NCBI GenBank assembly: GCA_014529385.2
Contig: CM043953.1
Span: 82,557,838 to 82,621,837, forward strand
Direction: 5' to 3'
DNA from: Adiantum capillus-veneris
Lineage: Eukaryota > Streptophyta > Polypodiopsida > Polypodiales > Pteridaceae
Length of the DNA: 64,000 nt
The translations under genes were made by a program, and so were the position numbers. Below, piece after piece: positions 36,107 through 47,381 of the stretch (position 1 is its first letter; each line of letters begins with the position of its first letter). The notes under the pieces are model-generated. The model did not search any database. It saw only the letters and a list, made by a program, of their open reading frames with translations, and was not told the origin of the DNA.

Positions 36107-38752
36107 ATGCGAGCCCTTGCACAGCCTCTTGATGCTGCTGCCTGCGATGGGGCCCTTTTCTCCGACCACCGTGCTGCGGTGAATAAACCCGCCCAAGCAC
36201 AACCTCATGCTGGCGCTGTCGACCCTGGCGCAGCCCTACATGCCTTCGACGGACCTTCTGCTGTGGCGAGGTTCTCCGCTTTCAAGCCTAAAGGCCCTGT
36301 GGCTGCTCTTTACATCCTGCGTCAGTCTCTCCATGAGACGCAGCCCTTGCTTGCAGCCTCATCATACCACGCCATGCCCCTCGCCAAGCCTCTGGCTCAA
36401 CTGCTGCTATGGGCGACGAACCTCATCATGGTTCTACTCGAGGCCCTAAGGCACGCTCTCCATAACTTCTGCGGAAACTCAACAGAGGCAAGGTGCTCCA
36501 CCTTCAAGCCCGAAGACCCCGTGGCTTCACACACCCTGCCTTGCAGCTCTCTGCTTATGGAGCAGAAACTTCCTGCCGACCCAGTTACTCGCCCTTCTTC
36601 ATGTCTAACAACATGCGCCAATGATGATGATGCAACCATCATTGACGCATACTTGATGAACGTGGCTATTGCAGAACTTGCACTGGATGCAGAACCCACG
36701 TTTGCTTATGTGGCAAGCCCAGCCAAGGCGCATTCTGCAAGCACACTGATGGAGTCTGTCATATCCCAAGAACCCTATGGCGAGATCTTGCCTGCGCACA
36801 CAGTGCCACCTGTTGATGGTGAATCCCTGGCTCGTGCCATTCGCCATGCGCATCTGCATGCCTCCTACGCCGCCACCTCTACGGCCATCATAGTCATCAA
36901 CCTTGCTGCAATCGACGTTTCTGCCACACCATCTGCAGGCTACTCTGTTGCAGCCTCATCATGCGACCTCAATACTGGTTCACAAGCCCTTGCTGAGCTC
37001 CAAACTATAGGCACCTATGAGGACCCGCTTGGCATCAGCATCCCACCAGCATGCCATGATGCTGAAGTTCTCAAGTCTCACCGCTCAACCTATCCAGGCT
37101 GCCTCTCCCCACAACCACAGCCGCCGCCCAAGGTTGATGATGCCAATGGTGCTGATGTCACCATTCGAGTCCTCTCGGGGAATGAGGTCTCTGCTGCTAA
37201 TCTCAACGCCTTGTTTCAATCCAATGAGACACGGAATATTGTTCCAGGCATTGCCCACATCGGCGAACCCCTGCAAATTCCTACCCAGCCTCTCGCCGTT
37301 GACGTTGTAGATGACGTCACAATCAATGAAGGCCATGCTGTTTTTGTGGTTCAATGTACCCAAGCATGGACTGTTGCAGGCGCAGCCCCTGCCCACAGTG
37401 CCTCTGGAATTACAGCTTGGGTTAACACCACACAGAACCGACCGCTCGCAGGCGCTACCAACCCAACATACGAACTGGTTGTTTGCACCACCATTAAAGC
37501 CTTTCCCAACGAAATTCAATTACAAGCTGGAGGCAAAGTTCATGAATGTTCTGCTATTGGTTCATCCAAGCCTGCTTGTACTTCTGTTGCTGTTGCTGCA
37601 CCCACATCACACAATGTTGCAAATGGTGTAGCCATCATAGCAGTCCTGGCTGATGTCGAAATCCCTGCGGTCATCAAAACTGATGGTGCCCATGTCAATG
37701 CCGACATTGGTGCAGGCCTCAAATCCTCAACTTTGCTGGAAGTGATCACAAGTGTAGTACCCCCACCTTTCAACTTGGATGTGCGTGATTGCTATGAACC
37801 AGTTCCAGTTCACTGCGGCAATCAAACCCCTTGCCACTCTTTTGGCATCCAGCCCCGTAGGACTAATGGTGAACCTCCAAGTAGTAGCTCCATAGCACTT
37901 TCGGCACCAAATCTTCCAACATTCGACAATCACAGTTCAGCCCGTGTACTTCAGGCCCGATTTGTGCCGCCCTCTACTGTGAGGGCCAAGATCACTCAAG
38001 ATCCCTGCCCTGCTCCGTCCTTATACTGCGTTTACTGCAAAGGATGCTTTCACAAATGCAGCTACAACTCGAAACCCTCGAGTATAATCAACCCTCGCAG
38101 GCGGGACGATCCAGGAACAGCCACTCATCATCGTGCATCCGATGCAAGCAAAATAGCATCAATTCTTGGTAAAGTTCACTACCTTGTCTCCCGCAAGCAC
38201 ACGGACATCTACCTTGCTACCAACCACATATCTCCCTTCATGCAGAACCCCAGTGCATTAAGCATGCAAATGCTCACTCATTATTTGTGCTACCTTCATC
38301 AACCTCAACCATTTGAGCCATTCAATCATGCTATAGCCACTTTCCCACCTTGCTCTCCATTGGCTACTCTAACTCAACCTTTGCCAAGTGAGCCTTTCCC
38401 TCAAACCAATTCGCAGCTCCAAGATACAACAAACATTCCCTTGCCAAGAGTTGTCCCTTCTACCCTCTTTGATCTCGGTGGTCATGTCTACAAGAACTCC
38501 ATCTTACACTCTCAGCTGAAGCCTCAAATACACCATGAAAGGATGCTGAAACCTCACCTTGGCTCCCTTGCGGTTCATTCAGCCAGTCATAAACTCATGC
38601 TTTCATTTCGCTTGGGGGGGCGAATGTGCAATGTCCAAGCTTGTGAAATCATTCATGCTACGTACCTGTCAAAGCCTTTCAAAGCTCGACCAAAGCAGCA
38701 ATCAAAGTTGCTAATCTTCTTCATTACGAAGTCGGACCTTGATCCAGGTTGA
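36107..38752 (+). CDS. 881-residue protein of unknown function inside LTR element L1
   Basis: An uninterrupted frame of 881 codons; the ATG follows an in-frame TGA about 70 bases upstream. It is clearly richer in G+C than its surroundings. The protein is rich in Ala, Pro, Ser, His and Thr. Residues 42-66 and 116-140 are an internal repeat (A-L-H-x-F ... F-K-P ... P-V-A) spaced 74 residues apart. A cysteine cluster, YCVYCKGCFHKCSY, lies near residue 645. No gag, protease, polymerase or nuclease motif is visible, and no clear membrane segment or signal peptide. Survival of so long a frame among neighbours full of nonsense codons suggests recent insertion or selection. It may be a captured host sequence or an unfamiliar gag. 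Confidence 0.6.
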   Translation: MRALAQPLDAAACDGALFSDHRAAVNKPAQAQPHAGAVDPGAALHAFDGPSAVARFSAFKPKGPVAALYILRQSLHETQPLLAASSYHAMPLAKPLAQLLLWATNLIMVLLEALRHALHNFCGNSTEARCSTFKPEDPVASHTLPCSSLLMEQKLPADPVTRPSSCLTTCANDDDATIIDAYLMNVAIAELALDAEPTFAYVASPAKAHSASTLMESVISQEPYGEILPAHTVPPVDGESLARAIRHAHLHASYAATSTAIIVINLAAIDVSATPSAGYSVAASSCDLNTGSQALAELQTIGTYEDPLGISIPPACHDAEVLKSHRSTYPGCLSPQPQPPPKVDDANGADVTIRVLSGNEVSAANLNALFQSNETRNIVPGIAHIGEPLQIPTQPLAVDVVDDVTINEGHAVFVVQCTQAWTVAGAAPAHSASGITAWVNTTQNRPLAGATNPTYELVVCTTIKAFPNEIQLQAGGKVHECSAIGSSKPACTSVAVAAPTSHNVANGVAIIAVLADVEIPAVIKTDGAHVNADIGAGLKSSTLLEVITSVVPPPFNLDVRDCYEPVPVHCGNQTPCHSFGIQPRRTNGEPPSSSSIALSAPNLPTFDNHSSARVLQARFVPPSTVRAKITQDPCPAPSLYCVYCKGCFHKCSYNSKPSSIINPRRRDDPGTATHHRASDASKIASILGKVHYLVSRKHTDIYLATNHISPFMQNPSALSMQMLTHYLCYLHQPQPFEPFNHAIATFPPCSPLATLTQPLPSEPFPQTNSQLQDTTNIPLPRVVPSTLFDLGGHVYKNSILHSQLKPQIHHERMLKPHLGSLAVHSASHKLMLSFRLGGRMCNVQACEIIHATYLSKPFKARPKQQSKLLIFFITKSDLDPG

Positions 38753-38755
38753 AGA

Positions 38756-41474
38756 CCTCGGAAGTCACACCAAGAATAATTGCATACGCATATTGTATTT
38801 TTCCAAAGCATTGAGGTGATCTGGGGCGGGCAACAAGAAGAGCAACCTCTAGACACCCTTCAAGGCTCCCGTTCTGCTCAATGGGGCTGGGGCAAAACAC
38901 AACACAAACCAAAACAACAAACCCACAGCCAAATCCCAACTACACAAGGGGCACCACCTAGTTTAAGAGCGAACTAAGACGCAAAAGAGGAGAATCGTTA
39001 GAGCAACCCACAAACAAAAAAGGAATTTACACTAACCCTAACACCAATGGAACACTCTCACACACTAAAACACGAGAGAGAGAGAGAGAGAGCGAGCGAG
39101 ATGGTGTACAACTTAGGTTCAACTTTATATTTTGCACAAAAAGGAACTTAGAGCTTGCGGAATCAAGTGACAAGATTTGGTTATAGCATCACTAGCACAT
39201 TGTCTTAGGGTTATGGGAGCCCTCTCACCATCCACCCTCTTACAATGGTAGCCAAACAATAGCCAATGAATCACAAGCAACAAAACAACAACCTTCAATG
39301 AAACAAGTCACCTTATGAAGCTGAATGAGTTTGCCAAGCCAAATTGGAGGAGAAGCGTGAGCCTTTGGACATGAATTGCACCCAAAACTACCAATTCATT
39401 GATGTTGGGATAGATACAACAATGGTAGGAAGAATATCTTCTACTCGCACTCACTCAAACTAGCTCAAGCTTTTCTATGCACCAAGGTGATGGTGTATAG
39501 AAAGCTTACTCTCTCTTTACAACTAAGATAGAACTGGTGTGTGGTACGCTCAATCTAGTGTGCAATGGTATAGTGATGTCTTTTACAAGGAGGAATGGGT
39601 TCTATTTATAGGTTTTAGAAGCCTTGATTAGGATTAAGCCTAATCAATTTTATTAGGAAAGATCAAGGATTATGAATTTTTATGAATTTCAAATGAGAAT
39701 GGGGTCTCTCTTTTCTCTTGAGTCACATGGATGTGGGCTCAAGTAAGAGAATTATTGATGTGGTGAAAGGAGAGAAACTTCCATGGGAGTGAGTGAATTT
39801 GTTTTACTTGTGCGGTTGCCTACTCCATATGTTGATAGTGTGGGTGCATTTTTACAAGAGAAGTTAGTTGTTAGTGGTACATTTACAATGGGTAGGATGA
39901 GTTGATTTGATGAAGGAAGAGGGGTGAATTAAAAGAGAATCATTGAGATGGTGAAGCTTTGAAGAAGCTTGAACTCACCCTTGTGTAGATTGTGGAAAAA
40001 ATGACCGCTGGTCTTCTTCTTCTTCTTCGCTTCTTTACGCCGCCGCCACGGTTGACCACCACGATGAAAAGAGGATTTGTTGATGAAAAATCCTCAATTT
40101 GCAGAAGTTATCATGGTTAAGATGCTGAATTTTAGATATTTTTAGGAGAGGTAAATGAAATTGTAACATAGAAGCAATAGAGAGAGACATAGACAGGGTG
40201 TATGTATGTAGAGGTTCATAAAAGAACTATAGGGATGAGAGACAAGGGTAATGGTGAAGAGGGTGGGAGAAGCCATGGAAATTGCAGGTTTGAGTGAGGG
40301 AAGGAGAGGGAGGGATGTGTAAGAGTGAGTAGGTGTGTGGAAGGGTGAGAGAAGACTAAGGGCTACTTGTGAGAAAAGTGGGCAGACTGGGGTCCACTCA
40401 AAAAATCATAGCTCACCGCTGGTAGCTCCAAAAATCATGAAAAAATTTGAGGTAATTATTCAGAGAGTGGGCTACATTTTCTCTTTAGACCACCGCTCCA
40501 AATTCGGAGTGGAGATAGGTGCCAAAATTCTCACCAAAAAGCCTGTTTTTATGCCTGCAAAAGTCTTTTAGTGGCCCCCTCGTTTGTTGAATTTGTACAA
40601 TGCATTCAAGAGTGAGCCCCTCCTTTGTCATATTATAATACAAAGCATCCAATTTGCCCTTGACCCATGCATGGAGGAGGATTATTGATGAATAAAGAAA
40701 TATATACATGGTGGGACTAGTGTATGGACTATTCATGGTTTTTAGCTCAATGAGCACATGGTGTTAGAATGATGAGTAAAAATAATAATAAAAATATGGA
40801 GGAGTTATGGATATGGAAAGATATTGGAATCATATGATATGGTCACTCTTTTAATTATTTTGGGTGAAAGTGGAAAAGGTATGCAAGTAAATAATATAAT
40901 AAACGTAACCAATGAGTAGAAATCAATTTTTTGTTTTCACGAGGGTGAGGGTGAAAATGTGGGAGTGATTTGTATAAAGGAAAAATATGAGGTTACAGTA
41001 TGTACATATTGGCAAAAAATATAATTATGGTGTAAGAGGATGAAAGAAGGTGTACATAGGTTTAATAAAACACACACCTAAGTAGAAATATTTAAATAAA
41101 ATACCAAAATAATAATAAAAAATCCCTATATTTAGGCCATATATACAATGAAATATTTACACACAAAGAGGCCATAATATACTTTTATTTTTTTATTATT
41201 TTTTATTTTTTTGACTCAACTAGCCCAATGACTAGCTAATTGAGGGTTTTTTAAGAAAATATGGGAAAAGCCCCCTAACTCACGCACGCCTATATACAGT
41301 GAAATGGTAGGGATAGCCATAGTGTTTGGGTGAATTTGGTAGGGTGAGGTAGCTTACTATGGCAATTATGGAAAGCCGAAAAACGGCTATCAGCATGTAG
41401 ATCTATCTCATGATCACATCACAATATGCACACATACACATGCCTCTGTATGGACGATGTGTCTTACGGGGACG
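38756..41474. other. Non-coding 3' half of L1
   Basis: About 2.7 kb, AT-rich, with a GA microsatellite at about 39075-39098 and no recognisable domain. Short frames such as 40335-40571 are unsupported. The purine-rich TACGGGGACG just before 41475 could serve as the polypurine tract. Confidence 0.6.
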
Positions 41475-41686
41475 TGTGGGATATTAATCCACATCATCCA
41501 ACTACGTGTCATCCTAATAGGCACAACTACCCGCATTCCCAAGAATCTCACATGACCTTGTAACTACCTCCACAACTGTATAAAATACATACTCGGTAAT
41601 CAATCTAACACACGCTTCTAGCCATCGCTTCTTAGCTCTCTCCCTCTGGCTTAACAGCCGTCCTCTCTCTCTCTCTCTTCTCTACA
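41475..41686 (+). repeat. L1 3' LTR
   Basis: 212 bp, starting TGTGGGATATTAATCC and ending CTCTACA. By eye, all eight substitutions relative to the 5' LTR are transitions. Confidence 0.95.
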
Positions 41687-41691
41687 ATTGG

Positions 41692-42444
41692 AGACACCTC
41701 CTTTACATGCCCTTGGCGGCTTTGCACGTACAACTCCCAACTTGCAGTTCTCTGCCTGTCCCCAACCAGCGGTTCTCTTTGCCATGCAACTCACCACCTC
41801 ACCCTCTTTTCTTGCTATAGCGCCGACATCATCTGTATATCGGAGATTTTCTTTTTTTAGATTTCAACCAATTTTAACTTCTCTTCAAAAAAAACTTCAA
41901 CTTGGTCCTCTTTCATACGCTCGCAGCTGTCTTCGAATGTCGATCAAGAAAAACTCCATTGGGGCATCCCTTTGCATAGTATTGACTTCCTCGGCCCCAC
42001 CGTCTTATAAAACACTTTAATGTGGCTCACCACTTTCGAGAAGAGCACAACCGTTATGAGGACCAAAAACTGCACCGCAATTTCTCGACATGACCTTGAA
42101 CCAATAGCAATTGCAAGAAAATGTCTTGCTCACTGCTACATCACAAACAAGTGGCATCCAAAAAAGAACCTTTACTTCATAGATCATAGACATCAAATCA
42201 AAGCCTCATCACCATAGTTTCAATGAGCTTCAATGCCCTCCAAATGGATAGTACTCCGGGGGAAAATCAACCAAAAGGTTCAAGTGCTTTGGCAAGAGCA
42301 CCATAATTAGCAAATATATAAAAAAAATCACTGCCAAGTTGGATACCTTGTCAAGTAGCGTGTCCTACAAACATCTTGATCAAAATCCCATATCATAAAC
42401 CTCATATATAGCACATGTATCCAACATCCCTTGTCTTGTTACCA
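41692..42444. other. Unassigned DNA between L1 and the TIR element
   Basis: Continues the flank interrupted by L1. No gene or RNA is recognisable. Confidence 0.4.
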
Positions 42445-42479
42445 ATCATTAGAAAAAATATGGACTCTCCTTGGGCCTT
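42445..42479 (+). repeat. Left terminal inverted repeat
   Basis: ATCATTAGAAAAAATA followed by TGGACTCTCCTTGGGCCTT. Inverted match at 51833-51867, with mismatches at positions 9, 15 and 27. Confidence 0.8.
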
Positions 42480-43168
42480 TTGATTAGTGAAGGCTTAAGG
42501 GAGAACCAATGAGAAGGCTCTTGGGATATCACCTAGAGGGGGAGGAATGGTAGGGGTGCAGCCTAATTGTCTCCCTCTTCAATGCTTGGTTCTTAGAGAG
42601 AGGTGGGAGGTAGGCTAGCTAGGGGGGGGGGGGGTAAATAGGAGGAGAGAGGTGTCATAAAAGAGGGAGGGACCCCCCAAAAAAAAACGCGCATGCTTTA
42701 AAACCCTAAATTTTTTATTTTTTTTTTAAAGTTCCAAAGTTGACCCATTTGCCTCCAAAACTGCCCCAAAACATAAACTAACTTTAAAAAGTCAAATTTT
42801 CCTCCCAAAATCCACTTTTCTCTCTCTCCCTCATTACTTTTCTCTCCCACACTCTCCCTCTTCTCCCTCCTCCCATTCTCTCTCTACAGTCAAGGCAACC
42901 ATAGCCAAAAGCTTTTCACCACTCTCTTCCTCTCTCTCCATAGCTCCCCCTTCTCTCACACCTCCATCAACCCTCTACAGTCCCACACTCCATAGTCCAC
43001 AGTTCCACTATCCTCTCTACCTCTCACTCCTCCCCTCTTTCTCTATCTCCACTGTCAAATCCACCATAGCCACCATAGGCATCTCACCTCACCCTCCCCT
43101 CAGCTCCTCATTCTCTCTCCAGAGTACTCAACACTTTGAAATCCCTTCCTAAGCCCAACTTCCCAAGC

Positions 43169-44358
43169 ATGTCCACGCATAGACGGCCCAAACCAGAGAT
43201 AGACGAGATTGTGTTGCACAACACAAAAGACTCAGAGGGGGTATGGATCCCACAAGTTTTCAAGAAGGGTGCATGGGTCTACATGCAACCGTCACGTGCT
43301 GGACCTCATCGTGTACGGTGTCGAGGCGTATTGGAACGTCATTGGAAGGGCCGGCTATTGGAATTCAAAGAAACCAAGTCCAGAACGGTGGCCATCGTGC
43401 AACACGTCTACAGTGCAGCTGAGATCCACCTCAAGAGAGCTTCAACTCAATTTGCACCTCATTGTAAGTTTGCATGGTTTAGCTATCCCATGCATATGTC
43501 ATGTTTACGTTTATGTAATCATTATGTTTAACGACGGGCATTTGTAAAGATGTTTTTCCATCCAGCTTAGTTGAGGAGCAGCCGCTTGAGTGCCTCTCAG
43601 TCACGTTCATGGTTGTGCATGCTCACATTGGGGAGCTTATGTTTCCTAATGTCTCATCAAAAAAACTTACCGAGCAGTGAATATTCATGTACTCCCACAA
43701 GTACGTGGTGCTGAAGTCAAGCCAAAGCTATGGTAGGTTAGAAGCCTTGGAGACACCCTCATTGTAGAGTGTAGAATGGCCAACTCCAGACCATTGGGCT
43801 TTGATTTCTTTCAAGCGCAAGGTGCTGCAAGATTTCCAAGGGTCCCTAAAGTTTGGTAAGGCAACCAGATCGGTGGGTCTCAGTTGGCATTGTCCCATTC
43901 ATTTTTTTGTGCATGCATTACGCTCTCTGCCGATTGTAGAAACACCAACAATGTTTGTTTGCAAAGAAGTTGACATAGATGCAATGGACACCATTCTAGG
44001 TTTCAATTGGGGCTATGTTGACGGTTTGCATGATGGTGACCGTTATAAGTGCAATGTGTCCCCCACACAGCTTTGCCTTCGGTATTTGAAAGCAAGGTGC
44101 ACCTTGTATGCACGGTTTAGCTACGAGAGGTGGCTGCACAAACGTGGCACATGGATACCCTTGCACCTGACAGCCGAAGAGGTTCAATCCTTTGAAATTC
44201 GTGTCCGCATGCCCAATAACGAGGTGGAGGTGGTTGTAGTGAATCTGCATTGGACTCTTGCCAATCTTCGGGAACACTTTGTCATAATGGGATTCAAGGA
44301 TGTCGATAATGCAAGTTTCAAACTGGAACAATGCAAGGTCTGCTTTGTGCTTGATTAG
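43169..44358 (+). pseudogene. ORF A: unrecognised two-exon gene of the TIR element
   Basis: ATG at 43169 (MSTHRRPKPEIDEIV). Exon 1 ends at 43463. A GTAAGT donor and a CTTAG acceptor bound a 107-bp intron (43464-43570), and splicing keeps the frame. Exon 2 carries two in-frame stops, TGA at 43678-43680 and TAG at 43765-43767, then is open to 44358. The product would be about 360 residues and fairly hydrophilic, with WYS/WLHKRGTW-type aromatic patches, and ends in a region of alternating valines (EVEVVVVNLHWTLANLREHF). No known domain is recognised. A pyrimidine-rich leader at about 42830-43130 precedes it. Confidence 0.55.
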
Positions 44359-44739
44359 CTACCTTTTCTTATTTTTTGTGGGTTTTTGTATTTTGATTGC
44401 CCATTTTTTGGTTGTTTAGATTGGAAGGCGGATGGAGGCCACTATGCTTGTTTACAAAGATTGGGCTACATACGAAATCATCTTGTTTAAGTGAATTGAC
44501 TTGTAACTTTAATCGTTTATATATTGGATATTTTATTAAAGATTTTGAAAAGTTTTAAGGTGTTGTACTTGATTTTGTACTTGATTTTTAAGGTGGTGTA
44601 AATTTATTTTTTTGATGCATATTTTTTATTTTTTTCGAGATGGAATATGTGTATATAAGGGGGAAAACCTCCTCATTTCACCATTTTCATCCCAGCATTG
44701 CAGAGAGACCTAGCATACCCAATCACGCAAAGAGAAGAA

Positions 44740-46301
44740 ATGGCTGCTACTAGTGCTTTAGATGCATTCCTTACTGAGGTTGGGCATGCAAATCGCCCTG
44801 AGCTTCAAGCATTTTTCACAACCCAACCCGATTTGGAAACCACCTTGACCCTCCACTCTCAATCTCTTGAGCACATTACTTCATACATTTCCACGTGCAT
44901 GGGGAGATTCATTGTTGATTTACCAAACCGGCCAGGGCAATGGGTCCCTGAAGGCCTTCTCCACCACATCTACCAAGGGGACATGCCATTTCATTAGCGG
45001 CTTGCACACTTTGCCACCATAGCACAACCCGTCGGACAATATGTGCGGCTTGAAGCTGATGATGTGCAAGCAATGCATAAGGGAAGGATCGGAAACACTT
45101 TTTTCTCTGTTCAGGCCATAATGATCTTCCTCCTTCACGAGTGCCCAGCAGGCCCTGACGTAGTGCTACCACACTTGCAGATCGACGGGGTACTGGCTGA
45201 TGTGAAGGACCCCAAGCCCGCGGCCATTGACTCATATGCAGAGGAGAGGACGCTTGCCTTGATCTACCCTGTAGGGATTCAAGGCCTCTTGGAGGCCTCT
45301 CCATCTGTCGGTTCATCCTCGGGACCGCCAGAAGGAACCACCACTTGGGATGCCATCCCTGAGGTAGAGATTACCCGCTTCTCCTCCATTATGGTGGGTG
45401 GGGAGGAGTTTGTGTTTATGCACGATCTAGATAAATCCTTTGAGCTTCGCATGGATGAGTGTTTCTCCATCCTTGATGCCCATGGCAAGTTTGAGGTTGA
45501 TACCACCACCTCCCATGACGATGATCTCCTATTGCCCATGGGGAATACGTTGGCGGACACAGTGGCGATCGCACAAGCCGAGGTGGCAGCGGCTGAGCAG
45601 GCGAAGATCTCTGAGGAGGAGTTTGTGGCCGTGCAAGCCATGTGTTTGGCTAAACGCGCAAGAGTGGATTCACCACCACCTACTGCAACACTTGTTTTGG
45701 TTGATCCAAAGGGGAAGTCAAGTGTGGATCTTTACTTGCACCCGGATGCCGATGAGGAGGATCATAGACAAGAGGTATAGCTGCTCACTTACATTTGATT
45801 GTTACAAATGATTTTGTTAATGTCATATCATAATTCTGTGCCATATCTCAGAAAACCTATGTTTTGTAGGATGTTCTGGAGGTTGACGCCTGGGCGCAAC
45901 GGTCAGGGGGGAGGAGGACGCCGTTCGGACCTCAAGCGGCACTTGCTCACTACCTTGGCACACTTCCCACTGATTTCATGGTGTTTGTCCATACCGACTA
46001 CTCTCCCAATGGTTGCTAAAACATTTTTGCTCCCCGTTCACTCTCCAAGGCGTTATGTTTAACAACACTTGCCCAAACAGCCAACCTTGTAGTGCTTGTA
46101 AAGAAAGATTTTGCCATATCCACTTTCGGTGTTAACTTTCACGGGCGCCTTGTTGCCCATGTCGGCATGAACCAAGCTATAGGGGTTAATGACACCCAAG
46201 AAATCACAACCACTTTACTTAACAGGGAGCCACCCCAAAAGGCCAAGCGCCAGAAAATTATAATTCGAAAGATCCTAAATCAAAAGCCGGATATCATGTA
46301 A
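44740..46301 (+). pseudogene. ORF B: unrecognised two-exon gene of the TIR element
   Basis: ATG at 44740 (MAATSALDAFLTEVGHANRP), preceded by TATATAAGG at about 44650. Exon 1 runs to 45774, a GT-AG intron occupies 45775-45869, and exon 2 ends at 46301. Splicing keeps the frame. Stops: TAG at 44995-44997 and TAA at 46017-46019. Product about 488 residues. The middle is acidic (HDDDLLLP), followed by an alanine-rich helix (AEVAAAEQAKISEEEFVAV). The C-terminus is basic (PPQKAKRQKIIIRKILNQK), possibly nuclear. No family recognised. Confidence 0.55.
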
Positions 46302-46532
46302 AGCATTGATTTCTTTAATGAAACTAATTTTTGTTGTCTATGAATCTCTTTCTTGCAAGGTTTTCTTATATGTTGGGCTTCCATTGTGTATGAGAAGCAC
46401 CATAATTTCTGCTATGACTACTAAAGGGTTTGGCAGGCATTAAAATTAATAAAATGCATACTTTGTTATATCTAGGCTTCCAAAGCTATGGATGTGCCTA
46501 GTAAAGGGCTTGGAAGTCCCTAAAATATGTTT

Positions 46533-46596
46533 CCACAAGGGCGCGCATTGGGGCCTTCCATCAGGAGATGAAGTGTGCAAATGCGTGCCCTTGTGG
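46533..46596. repeat. Hairpin 1 between convergent genes
   Basis: Arms 46533-46549 (CCACAAGGGCGCGCATT) and 46580-46596 pair at 16 of 17 positions around a 30-base loop. It lies just beyond the 3' end of ORF B. Confidence 0.85.
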
Positions 46597-46926
46597 TAGA
46601 TGATTTTGGACCCATCTAGGAGCATAGCTAGGTGCAAAACAGAGTGACAAGACATTAATACCCAGTTGCAAAATAGAAAGACATGCATACCCAGGTAACC
46701 TTAAGCCCATCTTGCCCCAGATACCTAAAGTTGTATTAACAAACCACAAGAGTAAACTATGTGGCAATATCTAGCCCATTTTGGAGTATAGGAGTGACAT
46801 GGACTAAGGGGGGAATATTGCCAGAAGCATCTATGCTAATTGAAGCATTGGAGCAAACAAAACATACTTATTGCTTGTCAAAACTGTCTGGAAACCACTG
46901 GAAAGTGTTTGGAAAGCACTAGAAAA

Positions 46927-47000
46927 GGCTGCCACAAGGGCGTGCATTGTGTCCATCCATAGGCCTCTGGAAGCCCCAAATGTGCGCCCTTGTGGCAGCC
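46927..47000. repeat. Hairpin 2 between convergent genes
   Basis: Arms 46927-46948 (GGCTGCCACAAGGGCG...) and 46979-47000 pair at about 20 of 22 positions. The stem core CCACAAGGGCG is the same as in hairpin 1, about 390 bases away. Confidence 0.88.
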
Positions 47001-47224
47001 AGTTTGGGGGCATTCCAAGCCATTTTCAACACTTTGTAAATGATTTTTCCATGCAATAGTGAGTCACATAGCATGGATACATCAGGAAGTGCATGCCCCA
47101 CTTAGCCAAGGTGCTAAACGTAGGCAATTTTTCACAATAACAAGCTAATGGCTACATACATACAATAGAAGGTAGACAAAACTTGGACCAGTGCTACATC
47201 GCATGGTACATAATTAACACAATA

Positions 47225-47337
47225 CAATGTGCAGTGGGGTATACAATAAAAGACGCTTATATTCAAATTCTTCCCAATACAATGCACAGAGTGGGGTATA
47301 CAATCAAAAGACGCTTGTATTCAAATTCTTCCTAATC
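47225..47337. repeat. 57-bp tandem duplication
   Basis: Two copies of a unit containing GTGGGGTATACAAT, AAAAGACGCTT and ATTCAAATTCTTCC, just downstream of the H3-like stop codon. Confidence 0.9.
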
Positions 47338-47381
47338 TTGGAGTTCCGTAAATACAAAAAGGTTTGATGCCTAATTACAAG

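Larger units (their letters stand above)
35691..41686 (+). mobile_element. L1: complete non-autonomous LTR element carrying an 881-codon ORF
   Basis: LTRs at 35691-35906 and 41475-41686 match throughout, with about eight substitutions and a CT-repeat length difference. Both outer sides carry ATTGG (35686-35690 and 41687-41691). A primer site begins TGGTATCA directly after the 5' LTR (35907). The internal 5.6 kb has no gag, protease, integrase or reverse transcriptase motif on either strand. It holds one long open frame and about 2.7 kb of non-coding DNA. It would need enzymes in trans. Confidence 0.93.

Noticed and set aside
36397-37519. Minus-strand frames inside the 881-codon ORF
   Set aside because: Shorter, unsupported, and antisense to one continuous frame.
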